Assembly (NCBI GenBank): GCA_021798985.1
Contig: JAJZBI010000005.1
Coordinates: forward strand, 1 to 64,000
Source: Actinomycetes bacterium
Lineage (GTDB): Bacteria > Actinomycetota > Acidimicrobiia > Acidimicrobiales > Bog-793
DNA: 64,000 nucleotides
Reading direction: 5' to 3'
Each line of letters opens with the position of its first letter. Positions within the stretch are counted from its first letter, which is position 1. Positions 7,986 to 16,029 of the stretch are shown here, piece after piece. Position numbers and translations under genes: made by a program. The notes beneath the pieces were generated by a model, which was not told the DNA's origin, ran no database searches, and saw nothing but the letters and a program-made list of their open reading frames with translations.

Positions 7986-8851
7986 GTGGCCGCCCTCACG
8001 CCAAACAGCCCGCGGGGGCGGATCGCGAGCACGGCGAGGAAGACGAGGTGACCGGCGAGGATCTGATAGGCGGGATTGATCTGCGCCCCGACCTGCTGGG
8101 CGATGCCGAGCACGACGCCGCCGACGAGCGTCCCCCACAGCGAGCCGATACCGCCGATCACCACGGCCTCGAAGGCAAAGAGCAGGTTCGCCGACCCAGA
8201 GGAGAACGAGAACTCCGTGTACATGCCATAGGCCATTCCGGCCAGCGCCACGGTGGCAAAGGCGATGGCCGCCGCGATGGCGAACAGGTGGCGGTAGTTG
8301 GCACCCGACAGCTGGGCCGCCTCGCGGTCGTCGGCGACGGCGCGGATCAGGCGCCCGGTCATGGTCTTGCTCAAAAACAGCTGCAGGCAGGCGAGGACCA
8401 CGACGGCGATCGCCAGCACCACGAGCGAGAAGTACGAGATCGAGATGGCGGTCGAGGGGTTGAAGGAGTTGGCGATGAGGCTGCCGATGTTGAGCGACTG
8501 GCCATTGGAGGTGAAGACCTCCAAGACCACGTTCTCGATCACCACCGACAGCCCGAAGGTGACGAGCAAGGTGGTGAAGGGACTTCGGTCCAAGCTCGCC
8601 TGCAAGAGGGTGCGCTGGAGCAGGTAGCCGCCGATGGCGAAGATCGGGACCACGAGGACAAAGGACCAGACGATCGGCAGCCCCGTGGCGGGGGCGATGG
8701 TGAGGGCGATGAAGGCGGCGATCACGGCGAGGTCGCCGTGCGCCAGGTTGATGATGCCCATCACCCCGAACAACAGCGAGAGCCCACACGCGAACAGCGC
8801 GTAGAAGCCGCCGATCAAGATCCCCTGCAATAGGGCGTTCACCCAGGCCAT
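7982..8851 (-). CDS. ABC transporter permease, LivH family
   Basis: A 289-residue LivH-type inner-membrane permease with eight or so membrane segments and the family hallmark FGVMGIINLAHGDLAVIAAFIA near residues 28-49, plus GRLIRAVADDREAAQLSG facing the ATPase. It pairs with the LivM homologue to form the channel. It begins seven bases after the livF stop and ends overlapping livM, as part of one message. Assignment to family is firm; substrate is inferred from context. Confidence 0.9.
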   Translation of the reverse strand: MAWVNALLQGILIGGFYALFACGLSLLFGVMGIINLAHGDLAVIAAFIALTIAPATGLPIVWSFVLVVPIFAIGGYLLQRTLLQASLDRSPFTTLLVTFGLSVVIENVVLEVFTSNGQSLNIGSLIANSFNPSTAISISYFSLVVLAIAVVVLACLQLFLSKTMTGRLIRAVADDREAAQLSGANYRHLFAIAAAIAFATVALAGMAYGMYTEFSFSSGSANLLFAFEAVVIGGIGSLWGTLVGGVVLGIAQQVGAQINPAYQILAGHLVFLAVLAIRPRGLFGVRAAT

Positions 8852-8858
8852 CGCTGCG

Positions 8859-9611
8859 TCACTCCTTGGAGGCGTCGTGGGCGGCCAAGGCCGCGGCCGG
8901 CTGGAGCGCGCCGGTACCGAAGTAGGCAGCTTCGATCTCGTGGCGGCTGAGCTCGTGCGGCGCGCCGACGAGCGTCGTACGGCCCTCGAGCAGGCAGTGC
9001 AGCCGCCCGGCGACGCGCATCGCCTGGGAGACGTCTTGTTCGACGAGCAGCACCGCCACGCCCTCGTTGCCGAGCCGTGGGAGGAGCGCGTAGATGCGCT
9101 CCACCACGATCGGCGCGAGGCCGAGGGAGACCTCGTCGAGCAGGAGCACCCGTGGGTTGGACAACAACGCCCGGCTGATGGCGACGGCTTGCTGCTCGCC
9201 GCCCGAGAGCTGGGCGGCCCGCTGGCGCCGGCGCGCGGGCATCCAGTCGAACAGCTCATAGACGGCGGCGAGGTCGAAGGGACCCGGCCTCGCCCGGTAG
9301 GTGCCCACCAGCAGGTTCTCCTCGACGGTGAGCGAGGGGAACAGGCGGCGCCCTTCGGGGACGAGCGCGATCCCTGCACGCAGTCGGCGCTCGGCGGACT
9401 GCGCGGTCACATCCAGCCCGTCGAGCACGACGCGCCCTGCGCTCGGGCGGTGCAGCCCGGCGATCGAGCGCAGCAGCGTCGACTTGCCCGCCCCGTTGGC
9501 GCCGATGATCGCGTAGGTCTCGGCCAGGCCGACCGAGAAGCTCACCTGCTGGACCGCCGCCAGCTGTCCGTGGTGCGCGCTGAGCCGCTCGACGCACAAG
9601 AGATCGCTCAT
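8859..9611 (-). CDS. ABC transporter ATP-binding protein, LivF family
   Basis: A 250-residue ABC ATPase: Walker A GANGAGKST at residues 37-45, the LivF-type EGRRLFPSLTVEENL after the Q-loop, signature LSGGEQQAVAISRAL and Walker B RVLLLDEVSLGLAP, then the switch histidine region VEQDVSQA. In classic LivF the last motif is VEQN, here VEQD. A GAGGAG ribosome site precedes the ATG. It works with LivG as the nucleotide-binding pair for LivHM. Confidence 0.9.
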   Translation of the reverse strand: MSDLLCVERLSAHHGQLAAVQQVSFSVGLAETYAIIGANGAGKSTLLRSIAGLHRPSAGRVVLDGLDVTAQSAERRLRAGIALVPEGRRLFPSLTVEENLLVGTYRARPGPFDLAAVYELFDWMPARRRQRAAQLSGGEQQAVAISRALLSNPRVLLLDEVSLGLAPIVVERIYALLPRLGNEGVAVLLVEQDVSQAMRVAGRLHCLLEGRTTLVGAPHELSRHEIEAAYFGTGALQPAAALAAHDASKE

Positions 9612-9621
9612 CAGATCCTCC

Positions 9622-10362
9622 TCACGCCGGCACCTCGAGGTCCATCGCCGTGCCGAGGTAGACCTCGCGCACGGCGGGGCTGGCGAGCACGTCGGTGGGC
9701 GTCCCGTCGGCGATGAAGCGACCGCCGGCAAGGCACACCAGCCGGTCGACGGTGGCCATGAGCGCGCGCACCACGTGCTCGATCCACACGATCGCTACGC
9801 CATCGGCGTTCGCCGCGCGCACGATCTCGACCAGCTCGCGCACCTCGGGGTCGGTCAGGCCGCCGGCGACCTCGTCGAGCAGCAGCAGGCGCGGGCGGCT
9901 GGCGAGGGCGCGGGCAACCTCGAGGCGCTTGCGCTGGAGCAGGCCGAGGCTGGCGGCCGAGCGGTTCGCCTCGGCGGACAGTCGTGCCCGAAAGAGCGCT
10001 TGGCCCGCGAGCGCGTAGCTCGCGTTCTTCTTCGCCCCGGCACCTTGCTGGGCGGCGAGCAGGACGTTCTCGAAGACGGTGAGCCCCTCGAAGGGCCGCG
10101 GGACCTGGTAGGTGCGGCCGATCCCGGCGCGACAGCGCGCCGCGCCGTCCAGCCGGTTGATGGTTCGGCCGCCGAAGCGGACGGCTCCGTGATCGGGCCG
10201 CAGGTCGCCGGAGATGAGGCCGAACAGCGAGGTCTTGCCTGCTCCGTTCGGGCCGACGATGCCGACGGCCGCGCCCGGCTCCACCTCCAAGTTGAGGCCA
10301 TCGGCGATGACCACCTGGCCAAAGCGCTTGCTCAAGTCCTGGAGATGGAGCAGGGGCGGCAC
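9622..10362 (-). CDS. ABC transporter ATP-binding protein, LivG family
   Basis: A 246-residue LivG-type ATPase with Walker A GPNGAGKT, the family's RTYQVPRPFEGLTVFENVLLA segment, and Walker B PRLLLLDEVAGGLTDPE. The classical LSGGQ signature is replaced by LGLLQRKRLEVARAL, in which the LSxGQ residues are missing while the following helix is intact. This matches a subset of LivG proteins but is worth noting as possible asymmetry between the two ATP sites. GTG at 10362 was chosen as the start because it begins just before the first ABC strand; there are 11 bases between it and the binding-protein stop. Confidence 0.85.
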   Translation of the reverse strand: MPPLLHLQDLSKRFGQVVIADGLNLEVEPGAAVGIVGPNGAGKTSLFGLISGDLRPDHGAVRFGGRTINRLDGAARCRAGIGRTYQVPRPFEGLTVFENVLLAAQQGAGAKKNASYALAGQALFRARLSAEANRSAASLGLLQRKRLEVARALASRPRLLLLDEVAGGLTDPEVRELVEIVRAANADGVAIVWIEHVVRALMATVDRLVCLAGGRFIADGTPTDVLASPAVREVYLGTAMDLEVPA

Positions 10363-10373
10363 GTCAGGGCCAG

Positions 10374-11819
10374 CTACTTGTTGGTGGGGAGAAGCTCCCC
10401 GTTGATCGGGACGTGCTTGTTCAGCGAGTTGTCGACGACAAAGGGCTGGAAGGGGTTCTTCATCCCAAAGTCTGCGCTCGCCTTGCCGGGCCGCCACTGG
10501 ATTCCGACGGGGTAGATGATGCCGACACCGGGCGCCGGGCCCTTGTTGAAATGGATCGGGCCGCACAGGCCGCTGTAGCTCACGTTGTGCAGCGCCTTGG
10601 CGACCGCGGCCTTGTTGTGCGGGTCGCCCGAGTGCATGAAGGCTTCCACGGCGACCTCGAACAGCGAGTAGGCCGAGCCCATCGACTGGACCCACTCCTT
10701 GCCCTCTTGCTTTTGGTAGCCGATGGCGAAGTCCCTGGCGGACTCACCAGTCAGCGAGGACTTGTACGGCGCCCAGGGAGTCCACCAGGCATCGGTGGCG
10801 ATGTTGTTGACCAAGCTGCCGAGCGCGATGACGTCGCTCGGGAAGAGCAGGACCTTGGCGACCGTGGCGAGCTTGGGCCGGAAGTTCTCCTGGATCGCCT
10901 GCTTCCAGAACGTGTTGAAGTCCGGGGGCAGCGGCGCGTTGACGAAGAACTCACAACCGGCGGCCTTGAACTTCTCGATCATCGAGGAGTAGTTGGTGGT
11001 GCCGTCGCTATACGCGCCGCCGTCGACGAGCTTGTAGCCCTCCTTTGCGGCAAAGGGAGGGAAGCCGGCGCGAAAGGCGTTGCCGTCCGAGTCGTTCGGG
11101 AACATGCCGGCAAAGACTTTGGCGGCCTTGGTCTCTTTTTGGATGCGGTTCCACATCGGCAAGAAGGTGCCGGCGAACTCCTTCATGCCGAAGAAGAAGA
11201 CGGCGTTGTAGGCGAAGGTCTTCGTCGGCTTGAGCGGGTCGCCGCCGAGCCCGACATACCAGGACTCCCAGGGCACGACGGTGGCGAGGCACGGAGTGCG
11301 CAGCTGCTCGCAGGCCGCCGCGACGGGGTTGGTCGTCTCGGGTGCCGAGCTCGTCACGATCATGTCGACCTTTTGCTGGAGCACCAGCTGCTGGGCGACC
11401 TGGGCGGCCCGGTTGGGGTCGGACTGGCTGTCGGCCACGGTGATCTCGACCTTGTACTTGTGCGCTCCGACCTTGAGGCCCTTTGCGTACGCGGCGGCGG
11501 CGCGCACCTTGGAGAGCACGTACTTGTCCGACTGGGAGAAGTCCGCCAGCGCTCCGGTCTCGGGTGAGACGTAGCCGATCTTGAGGGTGCTGCCGCCGGC
11601 CGCCTGACCGCGCTCGAGCGGGGTGAGGCGTCGGTTGGACAGCGTCCCGAGCCCCTTGTTCGACACGCCGGCGACGCCGAGCGCCGCGGCCCCCAAGCCG
11701 AAGGACTTGAGCACGGCGCGCCGGCTGAGTGAGTTCTCGGCGGGGTCGTTCGCCCCCTGGGCCTGGTCGTTGCGATCTGTCGTGCTCACTGCTTCCCCCT
11801 TGTTGTCTCTGGTGTCCAT
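10374..11819 (-). CDS. Tat-exported substrate-binding protein of the Liv-type ABC importer
   Basis: A 481-residue periplasmic-binding protein type 1 (Peripla_BP_6 family). A twin-arginine signal, SRRAVLKSFGLGAAALGVAGV, begins at residue 32, so it is exported folded. The mature part starts with KIGYVSPETGALADFSQSD and contains the family's IVTSSAPETTNPVAAACE ligand-loop region. Two starts have ribosome sites: ATG at 11819 (AGGGGG five bases upstream) and GTG at 11786 (AAGGGGG); both leave the signal intact. It follows vanA by 81 bases on the same strand, which supports aromatic acid uptake. CouP-like p-coumarate/ferulate binding is inferred, not shown. Confidence 0.88.
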   Translation of the reverse strand: MDTRDNKGEAVSTTDRNDQAQGANDPAENSLSRRAVLKSFGLGAAALGVAGVSNKGLGTLSNRRLTPLERGQAAGGSTLKIGYVSPETGALADFSQSDKYVLSKVRAAAAYAKGLKVGAHKYKVEITVADSQSDPNRAAQVAQQLVLQQKVDMIVTSSAPETTNPVAAACEQLRTPCLATVVPWESWYVGLGGDPLKPTKTFAYNAVFFFGMKEFAGTFLPMWNRIQKETKAAKVFAGMFPNDSDGNAFRAGFPPFAAKEGYKLVDGGAYSDGTTNYSSMIEKFKAAGCEFFVNAPLPPDFNTFWKQAIQENFRPKLATVAKVLLFPSDVIALGSLVNNIATDAWWTPWAPYKSSLTGESARDFAIGYQKQEGKEWVQSMGSAYSLFEVAVEAFMHSGDPHNKAAVAKALHNVSYSGLCGPIHFNKGPAPGVGIIYPVGIQWRPGKASADFGMKNPFQPFVVDNSLNKHVPINGELLPTNK

Positions 11820-11900
11820 CCGAGCCCCCTGCGCCGCGGCGCTTGTCCTTCGCTCAGCGCTGCGACGCGATCGTCTCGTCGATCCGGCGCCCCACGGCCG

Positions 11901-12956
11901 TCAGCGCTTGGCGAGCGCCGGCACGTCGTGCGGCGCCTCGGTGCGGGCGGGAGCTGCACACGCCGCCGCGTAGGCGCGCCGGGCCGCCAAGCCGCCGCGA
12001 TCGGAGCGGACGCTCACCTCGAAGGCGTCGGGGTCGTCTCGGACGCGTTGTTCGAGGACGTCGAGGGCGTCCACGTCTTGGCGGACGACCGCGACCTGCA
12101 TGGCCTCCAAGAAGCGGTCTACCTCAGCGTCGTCGATCGCGAAGTCCCGGGCGAGCGCCCAGAAGTCATAGGTGGCCGAGTCGGTCGAGGGGGTCAGGCC
12201 ATAGAGGATCTTCATGTGGAACGCCCCGGCGTCGTCTCCGCCCGGTGCGAGCCCGGCCCGCGCGATCCGGGCGTGCAGGAGGTAGAAGCCAGGGGCGAAG
12301 TACTCGATGTCCTGCCAGCGATCGACGGCGCCGCTCAGTCCGGTGGAGGCGGCGTAGAAGGGCGGGCAGGCGACGGCGTCCATGTGTCGCCAGACCCGCA
12401 CCACACCGTCGTCGCCGACCGAGGAGTCGATCGGTGTGCGCGCCACCTCGGGGGTGCCGATGAACCCGGCATGGAGGTAGGTCTCGTGCGACAGGTCCAA
12501 GAGATTGTCGATCAGCAGCTCGACGCGGGCGCGAAGCGGTGCCATGCCCGAGAGCACCGCCCAGCCCGGCTCGGTGAGCCATGGGGTCGGCGGAATCTCG
12601 ACCTCATCGGCACGGCCAGCATCGCCCATGAAGATCCACGCCCAGGCCCCCTGTTCGACGAGGGGGTAGGACGCCACATTCGCACGGGCCGGGACGTGGG
12701 CCTGGCCCGGCACGGCGACGCAGCGCCCCTCGGCGTCGAAGGCAAAGCCGTGGTAGCCGCAGACGAGGTGGTCGCCATCGAGGCATCCGAGCGAGAGCGG
12801 GTAGCGGCGGTGCGGGCAGCGATCGGCGAGCGCGACCGGCCGGCCGTCGGCGAGGCGGTAGAGGACGACCGGCTCGCCGAGGATGGTCCGTCCAAGCGGC
12901 GTCGCGGTGATCTCAGCGCTCAAGGCTGCGACATACCAGTGATTCCAAGCGAACAC
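11901..12956 (-). CDS. vanA: Vanillate O-demethylase, Rieske oxygenase subunit
   Basis: A 351-residue Rieske non-heme iron oxygenase of the VanA group, the usual length. The Rieske centre is C47, H49, C66 and H69 (CPHRRYP ... CGYHG). The mononuclear iron site follows in LIDNLLDLSHETYLHAGFIG (H157 and H162). It demethylates vanillate to protocatechuate and formaldehyde. The GTG start has an AAAGGGGG ribosome site and matches VanA N termini (WYVAA). It has its own promoter with two operators. No ferredoxin-reductase partner (VanB) is found in the window, so electrons must come from elsewhere. Related demethylases of syringate or other methoxy acids remain possible. Confidence 0.9.
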   Translation of the reverse strand: MFAWNHWYVAALSAEITATPLGRTILGEPVVLYRLADGRPVALADRCPHRRYPLSLGCLDGDHLVCGYHGFAFDAEGRCVAVPGQAHVPARANVASYPLVEQGAWAWIFMGDAGRADEVEIPPTPWLTEPGWAVLSGMAPLRARVELLIDNLLDLSHETYLHAGFIGTPEVARTPIDSSVGDDGVVRVWRHMDAVACPPFYAASTGLSGAVDRWQDIEYFAPGFYLLHARIARAGLAPGGDDAGAFHMKILYGLTPSTDSATYDFWALARDFAIDDAEVDRFLEAMQVAVVRQDVDALDVLEQRVRDDPDAFEVSVRSDRGGLAARRAYAAACAAPARTEAPHDVPALAKR

Positions 12957-13007
12957 GAGCCACCCCCTTTGGAATGTCCGGCTCGCCGGCTCGTCCCCGC
13001 CGGCTGC

Positions 13008-13072
13008 GTTCGCATAGCGAACGACACTTCGTATGGTGAACAGATCGTCGCGGAGGCACGGGGGGCTGTCAA
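13008..13072 (-). promoter_or_regulatory. vanA promoter with two IclR-type operators
   Basis: Read on the minus strand: -35 TTGACA (13072-13067, overlapping the pobA stop), 17 bases, -10 GACGAT (13049-13044), then operator 1 GTTCACCATACGAAG (13041-13027) two bases later and operator 2 GTTCGCTATGCGAAC (13022-13008). Operator 2 is a palindrome with perfect 6-base arms. The same motif occurs at the pcaI promoter. It would let vanA and the transporter behind it respond separately from vdh-pobA. Confidence 0.78.
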
Positions 13073-14274
13073 GGCGTCGCGTCGGCGAACAGGCGCATCG
13101 AGGCGAGATCGACGTAGCGCTCGGCGAGATGGCGGGCGGCATCGCGCGAGCTCGTGAGCTCCTCGAGGCGGGCGAGCTGCAAGTGGTTGTTGAAGTCGTC
13201 CCCGGCAAGGGGGTGCAGGAGCGTCGTCATGAAGGTGGAGAATTCCTGGGCGTGCCACGCGCGCCGTACGCATGCGGCGGAGTAGGCCTTGAGGAACGAC
13301 TCGTCGTGGTGCACCAGCTTCGCGATGAGCGCGTGCGCGAGGTCGCGCACGTCGGCGAGCGCCAGGTTCATGCCCTTGGCGCCGGTGGGCGGCACGATGT
13401 GGGCGGCATCGCCGGCAAGTACGAGGGAGCCGATCGCCTGGGGCTCGAGGATGAAGCTGCGCATCGTCGTGATGCTGCGCTCGATGATCGGCCCATCCGC
13501 GAGCTCGAAGCCGTCCTCGGTCGCAAAGCGGCGCCGCAGCTCCGCCCAGATCGCGGCGTCGCTCCAGCGCTCGAGCGGCTCGTCGGGCGCGACCTGCAAG
13601 TAGAAGCGGCTGAGCTCAAACGAGCGCATCGAGTGCAGGGCGAAGCCCCGGTCGTGGCGGCAGTAGATGAGTTCGTCGGTCGAGGGGGCGACCTCGGCGA
13701 GGATGCCGAGCCAGGCAAAGGGGTGCACCCGCTCGAACGCGCGCGCCGCGCCCGGTGGCAGCGCCTGGCGCGAGATGCCGTGGAAGCCGTCACAGCCGGC
13801 CACGACCTCACAGGTGATGGTGGACTCGATGCCGTCGTGGCGGTAGCGGACGGTCGGCGTCGGGCCGAGCACGTCGCTGATCTCGAGGGCCTCGGCGCCA
13901 AAGCGCAGGTCGCCGCCGGCCGCTAGGCGGGCGGCGACGAGGTCCTTCACGATTTCTTGTTGGCCATAGACCGTGATGGTCTTGTTGCCGGCGAGCTCGC
14001 TCATGGCGATGCGATGCCGGCGGCCGTCAAAGCGCAGCTCGATGCCGTGGTGGACGAGGCCCTCGCGGCGCATCCGCTCGCCGAGGCCCACCGCGTCGAG
14101 GTGCTTCGCGATGCCGTGCTCGACGACGCCGGCGCGGATGCGATGCTCGAGGTAGTCGCGGCTGTGGCACTCGAGCACGATCGAGTCGATGCCGGCGCGT
14201 GCCAGCAAGTGCGACAGGAACAGCCCGGCTGGCCCGGCACCGAGGATCGCGACCTGGGTGCGCGCTCCGCTCAT
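13069..14274 (-). CDS. pobA: 4-hydroxybenzoate 3-monooxygenase
   Basis: A 401-residue class A flavoprotein hydroxylase that matches PobA throughout. FAD-binding GAGPAG is at residues 12-17; VVAGCDGFHGISR is the DG motif; GDAAHIVPPTGAKGMNLALAD is the second FAD motif with the PobA-specific PPTGAKG loop. It hydroxylates 4-hydroxybenzoate to protocatechuate with NADPH and oxygen. The ATG at 14274 lies 38 bases after the vdh stop on the same strand, so vdh-pobA are probably co-transcribed: together they handle the p-coumarate branch after FerB. Confidence 0.94.
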   Translation of the reverse strand: MSGARTQVAILGAGPAGLFLSHLLARAGIDSIVLECHSRDYLEHRIRAGVVEHGIAKHLDAVGLGERMRREGLVHHGIELRFDGRRHRIAMSELAGNKTITVYGQQEIVKDLVAARLAAGGDLRFGAEALEISDVLGPTPTVRYRHDGIESTITCEVVAGCDGFHGISRQALPPGAARAFERVHPFAWLGILAEVAPSTDELIYCRHDRGFALHSMRSFELSRFYLQVAPDEPLERWSDAAIWAELRRRFATEDGFELADGPIIERSITTMRSFILEPQAIGSLVLAGDAAHIVPPTGAKGMNLALADVRDLAHALIAKLVHHDESFLKAYSAACVRRAWHAQEFSTFMTTLLHPLAGDDFNNHLQLARLEELTSSRDAARHLAERYVDLASMRLFADATP

Positions 14275-14312
14275 CGCGCGACCACGCGGTCGGGTCGCGA
14301 CGGAACTGGCAT

Positions 14313-15773
14313 CTAGAAGGGGTAGGGCGCGATGTCGCTCCGCATCGTCACCCACTGGGTCTCGGTGAAGGCTTCGATGTTCGCCTCCGCCCCGCCAAAG
14401 CGCGCCCCGGTGCCCGAGTCGCCGACCCCGCCGAAGGGGATCTGCGCCTCGTCGTTGATCGTCTGATCGTTGATGTGCACGGCGCCAGAGGGGATCTGCT
14501 CGGCGAGGGCGAGCGCCTTTAAGGGATCTGCTGTCAAGATGCCGAGCGAGAGCCCATAGGGCGAGGCGGCGGCGAGCGCCGCGGCCTCCTCGAGGCTCGA
14601 AAAGGAGAGCACTGGGGCAACCGGGCCGAAGACCTCCTCGGCGTAGGCCGGCATCTGCACGGTGACGTCGCCGAGCACGGTCGGGCGGTAGAAGAGGCCG
14701 TCGAACTCGGCGCCGGCGAGCGCCTTCGCGCCGAGCTCGAGGCTGGCGCTGACGAGCGAGTGGATGCGGTCCCGCTGGCCCTCATCGATGACCGGGCCGA
14801 GCGCGACGTCTTCTTGGGCCGGATCGCCTACCGGCAGCGTGCGCGCCTTTGCCGCGAGCGCCTCGCCATAGGCGCCGACGAGCGACTCGTGCACGAGGTG
14901 ACGGCCCGTGGTCATGCACACCTGGCCCTGGTGGAAGAAGGACCCCCAGGCGCCGGCGGTGACCGCCTGGTCGAGGTCGGCGTCGTCGAGGACGACGAGC
15001 GCCGAGTTCCCGCCGAGCTCGAGGTGCGCCCGCTTGAGGTGCCGCCCGGCGAGCTCGCCGACGGCCCGGCCGGCCCGGGTGGAGCCGGTGAAGGAGATCA
15101 CCCGAACGGCGGGGTGGACGACGAGCGCCTCGCCGACGTCCGCGCCGCCTGGCAAGACATGGAACACCCCCTCGGGCAGCCCGGCTTGCGCAAAGATCTC
15201 GGCGAGCACGGCGCCGCCGCACACCGAGGTGCGCGGGTCGGGCTTCAAGATCACGGCGTTGCCGAGGGCGAGTGCCGGGGCGACCGAGCGGATCGACAAG
15301 ATGAGCGGGACGTTGAACGGCGAGATCACCCCGACGACGCCGGCTGGGCGTCGCCGCGCCATGCTGAGGCGCGGGGCGGAGGAGACGAGGAGTTCACCAT
15401 AGGGGCGCGAGGGGAGCGCGGCGGCTTCGTAGCACTCATTGGTCGCCACCCAGATCTCAAAGCCTGCTTTTCCCTTGGCCGATCCCGACTCGCGGACGAT
15501 CCAATCGATGATCTCCTCGGCGTGCGCTCCGATCAGGTCCCCGGCGCGACGCAGCACCCCGGCCCGCTCCTCGAAGGGCGCCGCCGCCCAGGCGCGCTGC
15601 GCGTCGAGCGCCCGCGTGGCGGCGCGGTCCACGTCGCCGGGGCTCGCCCTGCCGATGCGGGCGAGCTCCTTGCCCGTGGCGGGCTCGATGACGCCGTAGT
15701 CACCGCCCTCGGCTGGGCTCCAGCCCCCGCTGAAGATGCTGCCGGCGAAACGAGCCGGATCGAGAAGCGACAT
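14313..15773 (-). CDS. vdh: Vanillin/benzaldehyde dehydrogenase
   Basis: A 486-residue NAD(P)-dependent aldehyde dehydrogenase of the benzaldehyde/vanillin group. N154, K177, E252 (HLELGGNSALVVL) and the nucleophile C286 (GQVCMTTGRH) are present. It oxidises vanillin and 4-hydroxybenzaldehyde from FerB to vanillate and 4-hydroxybenzoate. Two ATGs lie two codons apart; the inner one (15773) is placed best for the GGGGG ribosome site. It is transcribed divergently from pcaI and followed by pobA. Aldehyde specificity is inferred from similarity and context. Confidence 0.88.
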   Translation of the reverse strand: MSLLDPARFAGSIFSGGWSPAEGGDYGVIEPATGKELARIGRASPGDVDRAATRALDAQRAWAAAPFEERAGVLRRAGDLIGAHAEEIIDWIVRESGSAKGKAGFEIWVATNECYEAAALPSRPYGELLVSSAPRLSMARRRPAGVVGVISPFNVPLILSIRSVAPALALGNAVILKPDPRTSVCGGAVLAEIFAQAGLPEGVFHVLPGGADVGEALVVHPAVRVISFTGSTRAGRAVGELAGRHLKRAHLELGGNSALVVLDDADLDQAVTAGAWGSFFHQGQVCMTTGRHLVHESLVGAYGEALAAKARTLPVGDPAQEDVALGPVIDEGQRDRIHSLVSASLELGAKALAGAEFDGLFYRPTVLGDVTVQMPAYAEEVFGPVAPVLSFSSLEEAAALAAASPYGLSLGILTADPLKALALAEQIPSGAVHINDQTINDEAQIPFGGVGDSGTGARFGGAEANIEAFTETQWVTMRSDIAPYPF

Positions 15774-15846
15774 CGCCATTCCCCCTTGGCCACCGGCGGG
15801 GCACCCGGTCCCGATCGGGTGCGAGCGGCGCCGTCGCGCCCCCGTC

Positions 15847-15918
15847 GTGCGCATTGCGAACGATGATTCGCAATGCGGCATCCTCTCGCATGTTGCTCGG
15901 GGGTCGCGCCACTGTCAA
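15847..15918 (-). promoter_or_regulatory. vdh promoter and paired operator
   Basis: Minus-strand -35 TTGACA (15918-15913), 17-base spacer and -10 CAACAT (15895-15890). Downstream, positions 15851-15876 form a 26-base inverted repeat with perfect 10-base arms (GCATTGCGAA and its complement) around a 6-base centre. It can be read as two opposed copies of the pca-type 15-mer: GTTCGCAATGCGCAC (15861-15847, minus) and a weaker one at 15866-15880 (plus). Confidence 0.75.
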
Positions 15919-15955
15919 GGGACATGCAACACCACCCCGGCGCGTACGCCGTCGG

Positions 15956-15999
15956 TTGACACGTCCCGACGTCCTTCCTAGCCTGTTCACTGAATGAAC
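15956..15999 (+). promoter_or_regulatory. pcaI promoter and operator
   Basis: A near-consensus promoter: -35 TTGACA (15956-15961), exactly 17 bases, -10 TAGCCT (15979-15984). The palindrome GTTCACTGAATGAAC (15985-15999) starts at the next base and covers the expected start site. It resembles the 15-base site remembered for Pseudomonas putida PcaR (GTTCGATAATCGCAC). The most likely ligand-responsive protein is the IclR product of 22716-23507. Confidence 0.82.
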
Positions 16000-16029
16000 G
16001 GGTGTGCGATATCCGAACGGCCCGCCTAG

